Shown here piece by piece: positions 62,820 to 64,000 of a stretch of 64,000 nt of DNA (positions are counted from its first letter, which is position 1; each line of letters opens with the position of its first letter). Location: NCBI GenBank assembly GCA_002633025.1, contig NMRB01000093.1:622058-686057 (forward strand), given 5' to 3'. The notes under the pieces are model-generated. The model made no database searches and had not been told where the DNA came from. It saw only the letters and a program-made list of their open reading frames with translations. A program made the translations under genes and the position numbers. The DNA is from Notospermus geniculatus. Its lineage: Eukaryota > Nemertea > Pilidiophora > Heteronemertea > Lineidae.

Positions 62820-64000
62820 TATAAGCCTACCCAAAATTTAGACGTATTAAACGTATTAAAGATCCCGGCAATTATCGGACAGGGAAGTTTACAGCCACTT
62901 TGCTTTTAATCTGTGCATCTTCACTGCTGCTGTTGACTCAAACGTCAATTACCATTTCTGAGTAAACAATTCAAATATCTAGCCACACCGATATTCAGTA
63001 ACCATATTTGGGGAAAGCTTAACGTGGAATGCTTCAGCAGACGGTACTTGCACTTACACATTTGCTGCAAAAACTGTGCACACAAAAGGATTGCTAAATT
63101 CTGATGGGTCTCCATGGCTGATATTCAATGATGAAAGGACTGAAATAAATGATACAGATTTTGCTTAATTAAAGATACACATCATAGTCGAGTGTGATGT
63201 AAATAGTCTGTGAAACCATGTTTTAGTTGATTCCTCATAGCTTTGGAAGGATTGCATTCCGGAAATAGAATGACTGCTGAACAGATCATTCCATCTTTGT
63301 GCAAAAAGTCAGGCCATTCCATCTTTTGTGCAAAATACCTGATGTTTTAAATACTGTGCCTGTGGGTCTTAATTAAGCCAGCAACCTTAGAAGCAAAGAA
63401 CATGTCACATGCCAATTTTGTCCTGTCAGAGAATGCCCTATGCTTCATGACAGCAATCGATCGATGCAAAAGCCTTTCTTTCAAATGGCTGAGGTCATAT
63501 GAACTCTTGGTTGAGATAGGTGACAGTGGTGCTTTTTTGCTTTTATTTGATTGCAATGGCAATTCTGTCTTACATAACTGTTACCGAGTGAATTCAGTGG
63601 AAAATCATCAATGTTCTACAAGCAGCAGCATCTCTCTTATGAGGAGGTGCCTCTTTTATGTGCAGTCCAGACCCAAATTCGCTGCTTTAAGATTCTTTAT
63701 AAGGCTAATATGCACAGCTTTCATGCTGCCAAACAGCAAATCAACCTAACACAACAGTCCTGCCGGTTATTTACTGGAGTTAAGGCATGCCTTGGCAGCT
63801 AATCAGGCTACCGGTATTTCGGTGAACACGGCCCATATACCCACCATCCTCTCCTGATGAATTTCACTTCTTGTCACCTTAATGAACATTTGCCATGGAG
63901 ATGGATGGTCCAATTGGCTCATCTTTAGTATGCAGAATTGGTCTCTTGCGGAACACCCTGGCTTCATGTCAGTTTTATCAATAATTAAGTAGCTTACTAG
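62820..64000. other. no gene seen at the window end
   Basis: AT-rich sequence with a 115-codon plus frame (63402-63749) of no recognisable family and no clear splice sites. The next AP3D1 exons, if collinear, must lie beyond or be unrecognised here. Confidence 0.35.

Overview
This window looks like non-coding, repeat-rich genomic DNA from an animal, most likely a marine invertebrate and quite possibly a sea urchin. The reasons are: no long open frames, no operon structure, short exon-like frames bounded by GT/AG signals, very many small inverted-repeat (MITE/foldback) elements, and a foldback transposon whose arms are tandem 15-bp repeats, an architecture known from the sea urchin TU family. 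The assembly has one 73-base N gap (29954-30026) and four single Ns (12064, 19621, 39013, 61285). Each single N sits beside a duplication, tandem array or hairpin, so local copy number there is not reliable. The species assignment is inference.

Coding content is sparse. The only exon I can name is 59076-59253 (+). It encodes 59 residues resembling the acidic-to-lysine-rich hinge of the AP-3 adaptor complex delta subunit (AP3D1), including DDEKLPVPQHR and a run of eight histidines. I could not find its neighbouring exons. Unidentified exon candidates, supported only by an open frame plus splice signals, are 4533-4679 (+), 8653-8796 (+), 9173-9267 (-), 27465-27639 (-), 29816-29952 (+), 40322-40400 (-) and 55243-55326 (+). 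Most long frames elsewhere look fortuitous.

Region by region. 1-6.2 kb holds four MITEs, including a hAT-like MITE nested inside another element with its target duplication intact. 9.4-10.2 kb is the TU-like foldback element. 10.67-13.46 kb is a 1.4-kb tandem duplication joined at a single N. 19.4-20.0 kb is a 30-bp minisatellite abutting a 349-bp hairpin. 22.99-24.89 kb is a second tandem duplication, with a MITE present in only one copy. 37.2-37.8 kb holds two MITEs side by side. 39.0-39.7 kb is a 690-bp AT-rich hairpin. 47.1-47.7 kb is a 574-bp Harbinger-like MITE. 58.1-58.9 kb is a TA-flanked element whose last 91 bp recur at 60.7 kb. 61-62.8 kb has two minisatellites, a LINE/SINE-type tail and a palindromic MITE.

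I found no tRNA, rRNA, CRISPR or prokaryotic features and no coherent new gene system. The main interest is the density and datable nesting of inverted-repeat elements.
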